Assembly: GCA_963708895.1 (NCBI GenBank)
Contig: CAVPUE010000007.1
Span: forward strand, 1 to 64,000
Direction: 5' to 3'
From: Bacillus_BD sp963708895
GTDB taxonomy: Bacteria > Bacillota > Bacilli > Bacillales > Cytobacillaceae
DNA: 64,000 nucleotides
A program made the position numbers and the translations under genes. Each line of letters opens with the position of its first letter. Position 1 is the first letter of the stretch. Of the stretch, positions 39,937 through 48,452 are shown in pieces. The notes beneath the pieces are model-generated. The model saw only the letters and a program-made list of their open reading frames with translations, was not told the origin of the DNA and did not search any database.

Positions 39937-40287
39937 ATGAACAGTCATGAAGAAAATCTTACGTTGCCGCCTAAAACTTGTTCGATTGAACGCTTAGTCA
40001 CGGTAGAAAAGGATGTAGAAAAGGTTCTTGCTGGCAAGAAGACAGCAACAAGACGAAATGGCAGATATGCAGATGTAGGCGAGATCATGGAGTTAAAAGG
40101 GAAGCAGTTTGTTGTAGAAAAGGTGTATTCACAATCATTAGGTGAATTAACGGATGAACATGCGCGCCAAGAAGGTTACGATTCCGTTGAGGATTACAAA
40201 CAATCGATTCTTTCGTTTCACCCAGGAATGCCATGGCTACCAGAAATGAAAGTATGGGTACATGAATTCCGCTCTGTTAATGAGTAA
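39937..40287 (+). CDS. ASCH domain protein
   Basis: This cytoplasmic protein of about 116 residues has the ASCH fold pattern: VEKVLAGKKTATRR with a conserved basic cluster, then GEIMELKGKQFVVEKVYSQSL and a final EMKVWVHEF strand. ASCH domains are proposed to bind RNA or modified nucleosides. The exact role here is unknown. I prefer the ATG at 39937, behind GTGGAAGGGAG. Confidence 0.75.
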   Translation: MNSHEENLTLPPKTCSIERLVTVEKDVEKVLAGKKTATRRNGRYADVGEIMELKGKQFVVEKVYSQSLGELTDEHARQEGYDSVEDYKQSILSFHPGMPWLPEMKVWVHEFRSVNE

Positions 40288-40300
40288 TTAAATGTTTATT

Positions 40301-40338
40301 TAAGCATTACTTCTTATTTGAGGAGTAGTGCTTTTTTG
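40301..40338 (+). terminator. Terminator after the ASCH gene
   Basis: AGCATTACTTCT and GGAGTAGTGCT form an imperfect stem followed by T6. Confidence 0.75.
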
Positions 40339-40356
40339 ATAGAAAAAATGATAATG

Positions 40357-40391
40357 ACAAAAATCAGTCCATTAAGAAATGGCTGATTTTT
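40357..40391 (-). terminator. Terminator of the MaoC-like gene
   Basis: AAAAATCAGCC and GGACTGATTTTT form an imperfect stem at the 3' end of the minus-strand gene, with T-run on that strand. Confidence 0.6.
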
Positions 40392-40839
40392 GAGCTGAAA
40401 TAGAAGCTTTTGTTTTTATTAATGATTTTGATTGGACTAACACGACAACTTCACCATTTTGATTCTTGACAGTGAATTTTTTAGTTACTTCCCCGCGATT
40501 AGGATTAGAACTAGCTCTTAAACCGACAATCTCAACTTCTGTAGTTAACAAATCGTTTGCTCTTACTGGGTGTGTAAAATTAACATAATCAAAATTCGTA
40601 CCTACAATAAACTCATTGCCAAATACTTCTGAGCGTATCCATTGTCCCCACATAGCACTAATCGTTAGAAAGCCTGAACTGATAATCCCATTAAAGATAG
40701 ACTCATTTTCAGCATACTCAGGATCAACATGAATGGGAGCAGGATCATATTTCATCGCAAATTGATGTATTTCTTCAGCGGTGATTAAAATAGGCTCACA
40801 AATAAAGATGTCGCCAACTTTAAATTCTTCAAAATACAA
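40372..40839 (-). CDS. MaoC-like hotdog-fold dehydratase
   Basis: This 155-residue single hotdog domain has the MaoC/(R)-hydratase pattern: EEFKVGDIFICEP at the start, then HQFAMKYDPAPIHVDPEYA with the catalytic Asp/His pair, and FTHPVRANDLL. These enzymes hydrate enoyl-CoA or enoyl-ACP. The substrate is not indicated. It stands alone. Confidence 0.8.
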   Translation of the reverse strand: MYFEEFKVGDIFICEPILITAEEIHQFAMKYDPAPIHVDPEYAENESIFNGIISSGFLTISAMWGQWIRSEVFGNEFIVGTNFDYVNFTHPVRANDLLTTEVEIVGLRASSNPNRGEVTKKFTVKNQNGEVVVLVQSKSLIKTKASISAQKSAIS

Positions 40840-40976
40840 TGGTCTTTACCCCCTTGGTTAATTTTTATAATATTCTATTAAAATCATAAAAGTAGTATAA
40901 GGTAAAATGAAAGTAATGTAAATAAATACACTTTGTTTATAGTAAAAAGGACTGAAAATCTAGATTTCAAAAGAAG

Positions 40977-41006
40977 AAAAAATCCTTCATCAAACAATGA
41001 AGGACT
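40977..41006 (-). terminator. Terminator of the quinone-detoxification operon
   Basis: On the minus strand GTCCTTCATTG and TGATGAAGGAT form a stem followed by T6. Confidence 0.7.
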
Positions 41007-41037
41007 GAACTCTTGATTCTGTTAGTATTTTAGAAAG

Positions 41038-41646
41038 TCATTTAGGTCTCTCAATCGAAAAAATCTCGCCAACTTTGGCATAATTCGTTCCTGCAAGCCG
41101 GCTTACAGCTCCTAAACCAATAGGGTCTATTCGGCCGTTTTCGTAAATTTTTTCGTCTATATGAACTTGAACTATTTTTCCGATAATTAAATCAGTTCCA
41201 GGAGTATCGACTCCTCCTAATTCTACGGAGTGCTCCAATTTACATTCAAACCGTACCTTTGCCTCCTTGACCCCTGGCACAGAAACTAGCGTGCTTTCAA
41301 TCGGTGTTAAGTTTGCTAAGCTTATTTCACTTTGATCTGGAGGTAGACTTGCGGCGGTTTGATTAATTTGGTCTACATTTAGCTCGTCAACAACGTGAAT
41401 AACAAACTCTTTCGTTTCTAAGATATTTCGTGCAGTATCTTTTTGCTTTCCACCTGATCGTTGGATCGATACCGATACCAACGGAGGATTGGAGGAAACA
41501 ATATTGAAATAGCTAAAAGGTGCACCATTTAAAACGCCATCTTGCGAGATACTAGTAACAAAAGCAATCGGTCTAGGAATAATACTTCCAATTAATAATT
41601 TATAATTTTCTCTTTCAGTATTTTTCGTAGGATCTATCGATAGCAT
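41038..41646 (-). CDS. Flavin reductase family protein
   Basis: This 202-residue FMN-binding split-barrel protein has the motif GSIIPRPIAFVTSISQDG near the start and APFSYFNIVSSNPPL. Such proteins reduce flavin or act as FMN oxidoreductases. It lies five bases after the ring-cleaving dioxygenase gene, so it shares its operon and probably supports quinone or aromatic detoxification. Confidence 0.85.
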   Translation of the reverse strand: MLSIDPTKNTERENYKLLIGSIIPRPIAFVTSISQDGVLNGAPFSYFNIVSSNPPLVSVSIQRSGGKQKDTARNILETKEFVIHVVDELNVDQINQTAASLPPDQSEISLANLTPIESTLVSVPGVKEAKVRFECKLEHSVELGGVDTPGTDLIIGKIVQVHIDEKIYENGRIDPIGLGAVSRLAGTNYAKVGEIFSIERPK

Positions 41647-41651
41647 TGGAA

Positions 41652-42599
41652 TCAGTCCTTTCTATCTAAATTTCTTACCTCTACTGGAATGACAATTCTT
41701 TCAATTTTTTCACGATGTGGTTCATATTGTGATGGTAACATCAATTTTTCACCCATCGTTTCTTGTGATTCATCATGTGCAAAGCCAGGAGGATCTGTAG
41801 CAATTTCAAATAAAATCTCGCCATGCTCTCTAAAATAAATGGCGTTGAAATAATTGCGATCCTTTACAGGTGTCACGCCATAACCTTGTTTTTTCACATA
41901 ATCTCTCCACTCTAAATGATCGTTATCATCAATGGCTCTCCATGCAATATGGTGGACAATTCCAACGCCCATTTCCCCACGTGGAAGGGGAGTTAAGTCC
42001 AGATCAATGATATTTCCGATCTCTGCACTAGAGCGGAAGCGGGCAATATTACCTTCTTCACCGATTTTTTCAAGTCCCATTACGTTTTCTAATGTTTCTG
42101 CTGTTTGGGTTGGACGTGTTGAGTGTAAAACCGCTCCACCGAAACCTTTAATAGCAACTTCTGGTGAAACTTCACCGATACTCCATGTATTAGTTTCACC
42201 AGACTCTCTTGCAACCAATTCCAAATGAAGGCCATGAGGATCATCAAAAGATAGATACTGTTCACCGAAACGCTCTGTTTTTGTGAATGGAATTTTGAAT
42301 GTTTCAAGTCTGTTTTCCCAGAAGGACAGAGCTCCAACAGGAACGACATAAGAAGTGATGCCGACTTGACCGCCGCCATTTTTTCCTTTGTAGGCATTAG
42401 GCCAAGGGAAAAACGTAATGATTGTTCCTGGTTTTCCGCCTTCATTTCCGAAATAAAGATGATAGGTTTCTGGGTCATCGAAATTGACCGTCTTTTTAAC
42501 TAAACGTAACCCTAAAACACCTGCATAAAAATCAACATTCTCCTGTGGATGACCGACAATAGCAGTAATATGATGAATTCCCATTGTTTGTTTATTCAT
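41652..42599 (-). CDS. mhqO: Ring-cleaving dioxygenase, MhqO-like
   Basis: This 315-residue protein consists of two vicinal-oxygen-chelate (glyoxalase) domains. Metal-ligand motifs are GIHHITAIVG (His) and DDPHGLHLELVA in the first domain, and GIVHHIAWRA with GEILFEIATDPPGF in the second. MhqO proteins of Bacillus open hydroquinone or catechol rings and are induced by quinones. It follows AAAAGGAGTG. A MarR-type gene and an MhqR-like operator lie upstream. Confidence 0.88.
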   Translation of the reverse strand: MNKQTMGIHHITAIVGHPQENVDFYAGVLGLRLVKKTVNFDDPETYHLYFGNEGGKPGTIITFFPWPNAYKGKNGGGQVGITSYVVPVGALSFWENRLETFKIPFTKTERFGEQYLSFDDPHGLHLELVARESGETNTWSIGEVSPEVAIKGFGGAVLHSTRPTQTAETLENVMGLEKIGEEGNIARFRSSAEIGNIIDLDLTPLPRGEMGVGIVHHIAWRAIDDNDHLEWRDYVKKQGYGVTPVKDRNYFNAIYFREHGEILFEIATDPPGFAHDESQETMGEKLMLPSQYEPHREKIERIVIPVEVRNLDRKD

Positions 42600-42622
42600 T
42601 GTAATAACACTCCTTTTATTAT

Positions 42623-42801
42623 AGCTCTTTTCTCAAACTATTTTAATTTCGGAGAGAAGAAAGCTGATTTACTTTTTTTATGATGCCACAGACCTTTACT
42701 TTTGAGAAAAGAGCTGCAAATTTAATACGAATGCACAAAATAGCGTTTTCTACGTTAAAATCGTCCTTTGGATTTTAACAAAAGACTATACGAAACTAAA
42801 C
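42623..42801 (+). mobile_element. MITE-like repeat, copy B (179 bp)
   Basis: It starts AGCTCTTTTCTCAAAC and shows the TTTGAGAAAAGAGCT and GTTAAAATC..GATTTTAAC internal blocks of copy A. Flanking direct repeats are TTTATTAT (42615-42622) and TTTATTAA (42802-42809), seven of eight bases equal. It sits in the leader of the mhqO operon. Confidence 0.82.
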
Positions 42802-42865
42802 TTTATTAATGTATTTTTCCTTTAAAAGAAAAGCAAGTAAAAAGGATCTATATTTATAATTCAAG

Positions 42866-42883
42866 TATCTTTAAATCGAGATA
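42866..42883. promoter_or_regulatory. MhqR-like operator
   Basis: TATCTTTAAATCGAGATA closely follows the Bacillus MhqR box (TATCTCGAATTCGAGATA), with intact outer arms. On the minus strand it lies just downstream of a TATTAT -10 box, which suits repression of the mhqO operon. Confidence 0.7.
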
Positions 42884-42956
42884 TAATACCTGAAAAAAGA
42901 ATGATTCATAGTAATATGAATCTCAAATTTTGCACTATAAATAAATCATTTTATCT

Positions 42957-43379
42957 TTAATCCGACGTTTTAATTGTTTGTAAAAGTTTGACCAACATTC
43001 CTGCTTCTTCTGTATTTAAAGAATCAAACATATGATTGATAAACTCTTGATACTCTGGCATTATTTTATCCATTAAATCTTCACCTTTTGGTGTTAATAC
43101 GATAAAAATAGCTCGTCTGTCATTCGGGCAGTCTGTTCGTTTCAATAAATCTTTTTTCTCCAATTTATCAATAACATAGGTCATTGAACCACTTGATATT
43201 AAAATGCTATTTCCAATTTGATGAATCGTTTGTTGCCCCTTATGATAAAGTGTTTCTAAAACAGAGAACTCAGTTATATTTAAATCACTCTTGCTGATTT
43301 CTACCTTGATTTGATCTTGAATGTTTTTTGATGTTTGCATTAAAATTTTAAAAGGCTCAGTCTTACATTGTTTTTCCAT
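42957..43379 (-). CDS. mhqR: MarR family regulator, MhqR-like
   Basis: This 140-residue winged-helix protein has the MarR pattern: ISKSDLNITEFSVLETLYHKG, recognition helix ISSGSMTYVIDKLEKKDLLKR, and the wing CPNDRRAIFIVLTPKG. In Bacillus MhqR represses mhqO-type dioxygenase genes and is relieved by quinones. The neighbouring dioxygenase and the operator at 42866 support this role. GGAGGTG precedes the start. Confidence 0.85.
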   Translation of the reverse strand: MEKQCKTEPFKILMQTSKNIQDQIKVEISKSDLNITEFSVLETLYHKGQQTIHQIGNSILISSGSMTYVIDKLEKKDLLKRTDCPNDRRAIFIVLTPKGEDLMDKIMPEYQEFINHMFDSLNTEEAGMLVKLLQTIKTSD

Positions 43380-43596
43380 AAATCTTCACCTCCTAAAGTT
43401 TTTATCCTTAATTAAAACATCTTGAATATAAGGTAATATTATAATGGATTGTTACAATTGTCAACATTTTTATGATGTTTTAAAAAAATATTGATAGACC
43501 AAAGGCTGTCTTCACTGTAACAGCAGTTAGATTCCTATTTAATTGGTATTCATTTTTGTGATATGATTTACCCATTGAAATAAAAGGATGGGACAA

Positions 43597-44352
43597 ATGG
43601 AGCATAATGATACTTTTGTAAGATTAAATGATGTCTCTTTTATGTTTAAAGAACAGTCGGTATTAAATCATGTGAATCTCTCGATAAAAAAGGGAACCGC
43701 CTATGCTCTTATTGGAAAATCGGGGGTCGGAAAAAGTACTTTATTAAATCTCATTTCAGGCTTTCTCCAACCAAATAGTGGTACAGTCACAATTGATGGG
43801 CAATCGGTAAGCAAGACAAGTCAACATATTGCTTTTTTATTTCAAGATCTTGGCCTGTTTCCATGGCAAACGGTACTGGAATCCGTTTCAATGCCCCTGA
43901 AACTAAAAGGTGAGCAGAACGCGAAATATATTGAAAAAGAGGCTTTAAATCTGTTAAAGGAAATGGAATTGGACCATCTAAAGGATAAATATCCCCATGA
44001 ATTAAGTGGGGGACAAAAGCAACGGGTCGGAATTGCGCGGACATTAATTGGGAAACCGGGGTTATTATTAATGGATGAACCGACGTCTGCTTTAGATGCA
44101 ATGACAAAGGAATATGTTCAACATTTAATCCTCAAGCAGCAGCAAAAGCTACAAATGACGACTGTATTTGTTACCCATGATATCGAGGAAGCGATCTTTT
44201 TAGGTGAAGTGGTTTTAATTTTAAAAGAAGACGGGACGATTCAACAGGTTGAAAGTCAATTTTTTGCTAAAGATCATGCAAAAGAAGAGCTTGGATTTTA
44301 TGAAGCTTGTATTCATATTAGAAAATTAATGAATATGGAGATTGCTAGATGA
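43597..44352 (+). CDS. ABC transporter ATP-binding protein (nitrate/taurine type)
   Basis: This ATPase of about 251 residues has Walker A GKSGVGKST, Q-loop FLFQDLGLFPWQ, signature LSGGQKQR, Walker B LLLMDEP and the H-loop VTHD. The group (NitT/TauT/Ssu/Thi) pairs with a single permease and a lipoprotein receptor, both encoded next to it. The start ATG at 43597 has AAAAGGA upstream. The stop overlaps the permease start by four bases. Confidence 0.9.
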   Translation: MEHNDTFVRLNDVSFMFKEQSVLNHVNLSIKKGTAYALIGKSGVGKSTLLNLISGFLQPNSGTVTIDGQSVSKTSQHIAFLFQDLGLFPWQTVLESVSMPLKLKGEQNAKYIEKEALNLLKEMELDHLKDKYPHELSGGQKQRVGIARTLIGKPGLLLMDEPTSALDAMTKEYVQHLILKQQQKLQMTTVFVTHDIEEAIFLGEVVLILKEDGTIQQVESQFFAKDHAKEELGFYEACIHIRKLMNMEIAR

Positions 44353-45098
44353 ACGTTTTTAAGAAAATAGTTAATAGTCAAGTTATCATTGGATTTATAA
44401 GTTTTGTACTGTTTTGGGAAATCATCCATCTTGTCATACCCACCCATACGATTCCATCGCCTATTGAAACATTTGCCTATTTATTTACTGTACTAGGTGA
44501 TATCGTTCTCCATTCGATTGGGAGTTTACTAAGGGTGCTGGTTTCGATCATGATTTCATTAGTAATCGGGATTCCAATTGGTATTTTATTAGGAGTTAAT
44601 AAACGTTTTAATGCAGCCTTTTCTCCATTTCTTTATTATATGTACCCCATACCTAAAGTTGCTTTTTTGCCAGTATTTATGCTTTTATTCGGACTTGGTA
44701 ATGTGTCAAAAATCATTTTAATTATCTTTATTATCGTGTTTCAAATGATCCTATCTGTACGTGATGGAGTTCGGCAAATTCCAACTACCTACTTTAAAGT
44801 AATGAATAGTTTTTCAGCATCAAATAGACAACAGTATCGGTATTTAATTATGCCTGCAATCTTACCTAATGTATTTTCAGCTTTACGAATCAGTATCGGG
44901 ATTTCATTAGCAACATTATTTTTTGCCGAAAATTATGCGACTACATATGGTCTTGGCTATTTTATTATGAGTGCTTGGTCAAAAATGAATTATCCAGAAA
45001 TGTTTTCGGGGATTGTTGTTCTAGGGTTTATCGGACTTCTTTTCTTTAAATTATTAGATGTATTAGAAGCCCGTTACACACCATGGAATCGAAAGTGA
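44349..45098 (+). CDS. ABC transporter permease (nitrate/taurine type)
   Basis: This 249-residue permease has six predicted helices and the EAA loop (YFKVMNSFSASNRQQYRYLIMPAILPNVFSALRIS) that contacts the ATPase. Translationally coupled to the ATPase gene. The substrate is not evident. The receptor gene is convergent just downstream. Confidence 0.9.
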   Translation: MNVFKKIVNSQVIIGFISFVLFWEIIHLVIPTHTIPSPIETFAYLFTVLGDIVLHSIGSLLRVLVSIMISLVIGIPIGILLGVNKRFNAAFSPFLYYMYPIPKVAFLPVFMLLFGLGNVSKIILIIFIIVFQMILSVRDGVRQIPTTYFKVMNSFSASNRQQYRYLIMPAILPNVFSALRISIGISLATLFFAENYATTYGLGYFIMSAWSKMNYPEMFSGIVVLGFIGLLFFKLLDVLEARYTPWNRK

Positions 45099-45099
45099 A

Positions 45100-45136
45100 A
45101 AATGAGGCTGTCCTTATAGGGCAACCTCATTTTGTA
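45100..45136. terminator. Bidirectional terminator between permease and receptor genes
   Basis: AAAATGAGGCTGTCC and GGGCAACCTCATTTT form a stem with T-rich tails on both strands. Confidence 0.8.
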
Positions 45137-45138
45137 TT

Positions 45139-46131
45139 TTACTCAATAAAAGAGAAATCTGTTAAATCTTTATACGTATAGTTATTTTTGATTTGACCCT
45201 TTTCCTTTGTCCATGTGATGATGCTATCGAATTGGTCCTGAGCAATGGGTGCGGCATGTTGGAAATCCTGCTCTATACTTGATAGATAACCGCTCATTTG
45301 TTCTGGAAATTGATAGTGCGATAAAATATCGCTATACTCAGTTGGGTCTGTTTCATTCATATAATCGACTGCTTTATTATAAGCACGGTAGAAGGCTTTA
45401 ATATCCCCCGGTTTGGATTGAATCATTTCGTCCATAAATTGGATGGTACCGCCTTTAATTCCGGCCTCTCTTGAACCGCCTAATAAATGTGCACCTTGTT
45501 GTACTAACATACTAGCTTGTGGTTCTGTAAACACAACTCCATCAATTTGATCTTGAAGTAACGCTTCAGCTCTTCCTGAGAATGATTGAATTTCAACAAT
45601 TTCATACGTAAAATCGTCTTTCTTTGCAAATTCATCCATAATGTATTCCAAAATAAAATTTGGTACAAGGGAAACCTTTTTACCATCTAATTGTGCCATT
45701 TCCGTAATGCCTGATTTAGGAGAGGAAAGAATTTTAAAGTCCTCACTAATATCAGATGTAATTTTCATATTAATTCCATTTTCTTTAAAAGAAGCTTCTG
45801 TCATAACGTCACCAATGGTTGCATCCAGTTCTTTTGCTTGTACCGCTACGTTACGGTCCATAGGTGATGAGAATGATTTAATCGAAACATTTACACCTTC
45901 TTCTTTAAAAAATCCTTTTTCTTTTGCAAGGATAATTGGAATTCCTGATTCGGCTGCAAGAATGCCAATCGTAAACTCTTCACCAGAAACTTCCAATGCT
46001 GTATTTTCATTTTGTTTATTAGGATCTTTTTCAGTATCGGTTGCTTCATTATTCTTTTCATCTGTATTTCCACAAGCTGCTAGTAACAGCATTGCTACTA
46101 ACATTACCAATGACAATAGTCTTTTTTTCAT
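45139..46131 (-). CDS. ABC transporter substrate-binding lipoprotein (NMT1/ThiY-like)
   Basis: This 330-residue lipoprotein has its lipobox LLLAACGN at Cys20, a Glu/Asn-rich linker, then an NMT1-like periplasmic-binding fold (ILAAESGIPIILAKEKGFF, VAVQAKELDATIGD, LLQDQIDGVVFTEPQA). It is the likely receptor for the convergent ATPase and permease. B. subtilis YtlA is a similar orphan-substrate protein. It lies 14 bases after the deacetylase gene. Confidence 0.88.
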   Translation of the reverse strand: MKKRLLSLVMLVAMLLLAACGNTDEKNNEATDTEKDPNKQNENTALEVSGEEFTIGILAAESGIPIILAKEKGFFKEEGVNVSIKSFSSPMDRNVAVQAKELDATIGDVMTEASFKENGINMKITSDISEDFKILSSPKSGITEMAQLDGKKVSLVPNFILEYIMDEFAKKDDFTYEIVEIQSFSGRAEALLQDQIDGVVFTEPQASMLVQQGAHLLGGSREAGIKGGTIQFMDEMIQSKPGDIKAFYRAYNKAVDYMNETDPTEYSDILSHYQFPEQMSGYLSSIEQDFQHAAPIAQDQFDSIITWTKEKGQIKNNYTYKDLTDFSFIE

Positions 46132-46145
46132 ACTAAATCTCCTCG

Positions 46146-46889
46146 TTAGCCTACTATTTTTTTAAATGCATCAAGTTCAATAAAATATGGAATGGCATTT
46201 CTTTTTAAATACATTGGATCTGTATCCCGATCATTTTTTCCGGTTATTGTTGTAAATGCTAATGTAAAACCTTTTTCTTTTAATAGATTTACATTTCTCT
46301 CGTTGTATAAACCAAATGGAAACGCAAATACATCCTTGGCTTGTACATATTCATTACATTTGTCTAAGTCCTTTGAAAATTCCTCATCACTTGTCGCCAT
46401 CATCATACTCGTTTTTTCATCTGTTCTTTGATGAAAAGCATTCGTATGGTTGGCATATTGAAATACGTCTGTCATCTCCTCAAAATCAGATTTAGTTAAA
46501 GTAACGGATTGGTCTGGATTGAATTCCTTCGGTTCGTCATGTAACCAACTTGTGACAACAAAAGCGGTAGCATGGAATCCATATTTCTTTAAGATAGGAT
46601 AGGCATATATTTTTACAGATTGAAAACAATCATCGAAAGTGATTAAAATGGATTTATCAGGGAGCTCCTTTCCCTGATAATAGTAATCCTTTACTTCATC
46701 TAATGTTAACGTATGATAGTTTTCTTTATGTAAGTAATCCATTTGTTCCTCGAAATGCTCTAAAGTAACAAAAAGCGGTGAGGGAAGGGTATCATGATAA
46801 TCTTGTTTAACATCAATCGTTGACGGGTGTTCTGGATTAAACTCTTCTTTTTTTCTTATTTCATGGTACATTAGTGTAGCAAATCCCAT
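46146..46889 (-). CDS. Polysaccharide deacetylase family protein
   Basis: This 247-residue NodB-type protein has the first catalytic motif ITFDDCFQS (TFDD), a metal-binding NHTNAFH motif with two His residues, and the FAFPFG motif. No signal peptide is evident, so it may act in the cytoplasm or be exported otherwise. Substrates of such family members are N-acetylated sugars or imides. It shares an operon with the receptor lipoprotein. Confidence 0.85.
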   Translation of the reverse strand: MGFATLMYHEIRKKEEFNPEHPSTIDVKQDYHDTLPSPLFVTLEHFEEQMDYLHKENYHTLTLDEVKDYYYQGKELPDKSILITFDDCFQSVKIYAYPILKKYGFHATAFVVTSWLHDEPKEFNPDQSVTLTKSDFEEMTDVFQYANHTNAFHQRTDEKTSMMMATSDEEFSKDLDKCNEYVQAKDVFAFPFGLYNERNVNLLKEKGFTLAFTTITGKNDRDTDPMYLKRNAIPYFIELDAFKKIVG

Positions 46890-47075
46890 AGCTTTCCTCC
46901 TGTAAAAATAGTTGATTTAACCGATTTATTATATGGATTTGCCTTTTTTAAGTCAATGAACATTTTAAGAACTTTTATACTCGTAAATTGGGTGATTATT
47001 CATAATTAAGCGTGTAATAAGGACAAACTGGTTATAATATGACAAAAAGTATTCTTTCCTATAAAATGAAATAAA

Positions 47076-47135
47076 GGCTGTTCTCGTAAAGTTTGTTGTT
47101 AAAATCTAAAAGCCGCAAAGTTCGAGAAAAGAGAC
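47076..47135 (-). mobile_element. MITE-like repeat, copy D (60 bp, internally deleted)
   Basis: On the minus strand it reads GTCTCTTTTCTCGAACTTT, then the GATTTTAACAACAAACTTT block, then CGAGAACAGCC. Only the two ends remain. Flanks GAAATAAA (47068-47075) and AAAATAAA (47136-47143) match at seven of eight bases, consistent with a target duplication. Confidence 0.75.
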
Positions 47136-47204
47136 AAAATAAAAGACCTTTTTCAAAGAAATAATAGTCAAAACGAGTAAGAAAAGGATATTTAGGAGGC
47201 AAAT

Positions 47205-48023
47205 ATGGTGAGTGAAGCAAAATTTATAAATAAAGAGGCTCGGCAATTTTTGAAAGAGACAAGTCGAACTTTCTATATTCCCATTACGTATTTATCAAAA
47301 GGATTACAAGAAGCAGTTGCGTCTGCTTATTTATGTATGAGGGCCATAGATGAAATTGAAGATCACCCCGAGCTTCCAGCAAAAGATAAAAGCCATTTAT
47401 TACTCTCCATTCACCAAATCCTGCAAAAACCTTTTAATGAGGATACTTTAATAGATTTATTGCAACCCTATCAATCAACTCTTCCAAAAGTTACATTAAA
47501 GCTAAGCGATTGGTTTAAAGTTTGTCCACCTGGAATTGTCGATAGGGTTCTGGATGCCACTGCTACAATGGCGAAAGGAATGGCAAAATGGGCTCAAAAG
47601 GATTGGGTCATTAATTCAGAGGAAGATTTAGATGATTATACATACTATGTAGCTGGTTTAGTAGGAGTCATGCTTAGTGATATTTGGAAATGGCATGATG
47701 GTACAGAAACAGACGAACATTTAGCCATCGGATTTGGGCGCGGTTTACAAGCGGTAAATATTCTTCGTAACTATAAAGAAGATGAGACTCGAGGAGTTAG
47801 TTTCTTTCCTGAGGGATGGAAATTAGAGGATATGTTCGCATATGCTCGTCGAAATCTAGAATTAGCTGATCTTTATATTAAGGATCTTCAGACTAAAGAA
47901 ATTGTTACATTTTGTAAAATTCCATTGGTTCTAGCTCATGGAACACTTAAAGCTCTAATGGAGGGCAAAGAGAAAATGAACAGAATTGATGTGATGAAGG
48001 CTGTAGGACAAGTAGTGAAATGA
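47205..48023 (+). CDS. Squalene/phytoene synthase family protein, YisP-like
   Basis: This 272-residue prenyl-condensing fold protein has the first Asp-rich motif (RAIDEIEDHP) intact. The second reads NILRNYKEDETRG, where the usual first Asp is Asn. B. subtilis YisP, the nearest known relative, has lost synthase activity and acts as a farnesyl diphosphate phosphatase. The altered second motif suggests a similar shift here, but activity cannot be told from sequence. AGGAGGCAAAT precedes the start. Confidence 0.85.
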   Translation: MVSEAKFINKEARQFLKETSRTFYIPITYLSKGLQEAVASAYLCMRAIDEIEDHPELPAKDKSHLLLSIHQILQKPFNEDTLIDLLQPYQSTLPKVTLKLSDWFKVCPPGIVDRVLDATATMAKGMAKWAQKDWVINSEEDLDDYTYYVAGLVGVMLSDIWKWHDGTETDEHLAIGFGRGLQAVNILRNYKEDETRGVSFFPEGWKLEDMFAYARRNLELADLYIKDLQTKEIVTFCKIPLVLAHGTLKALMEGKEKMNRIDVMKAVGQVVK

Positions 48024-48054
48024 GATGACTCTTTTTCCAAAATTTTGTGAAAAA

Positions 48055-48086
48055 AACCGTTCCATTCGATGAACGGTTTTTTAAAT
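48055..48086 (+). terminator. Terminator after the YisP-like gene
   Basis: AACCGTTCCATTCG and GATGAACGGTT form a stem followed by T6. Confidence 0.85.
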
Positions 48087-48286
48087 GCTTAATTGTTTAT
48101 TTAAAGTTATTTTTTAAATATACTGTTATATACAAGAGCTAGTGATAAATGTCATAATAGGAAGTAAATATTTAGAGTAAAATATAAAAGGTACCAATGG
48201 AGAAGTCTGGATAATTTTGAATAAAAGGGTAAAGAAATTTACGAAATGTTACAAAATTTTGAATGAATTTGGTAAACATTTATAAA

Positions 48287-48321
48287 AATTTGTAGAAAAA
48301 TGTTGAAATTTGTAGAAAATC
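48287..48321 (+). promoter_or_regulatory. Two CodY-box-like sites upstream of codY
   Basis: AATTTGTAGAAAAAT (48287-48301) and AATTTGTAGAAAATC (48307-48321) each match the CodY box AATTTTCWGAAAATT with three mismatches. They are 20 bases apart, two helical turns. They suggest autoregulation of the codY-like gene. Confidence 0.5.
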
Positions 48322-48452
48322 GTATATGATAAGAATATAACTGTTTGAATAATCCCACATTTTGAAAGTTAATATAATAAATTAAGAAAATTTTATAGAC
48401 TTAAGATGTTGTATACAAGTGAAAGAATGACGGATATATACTAGGAGGCACT

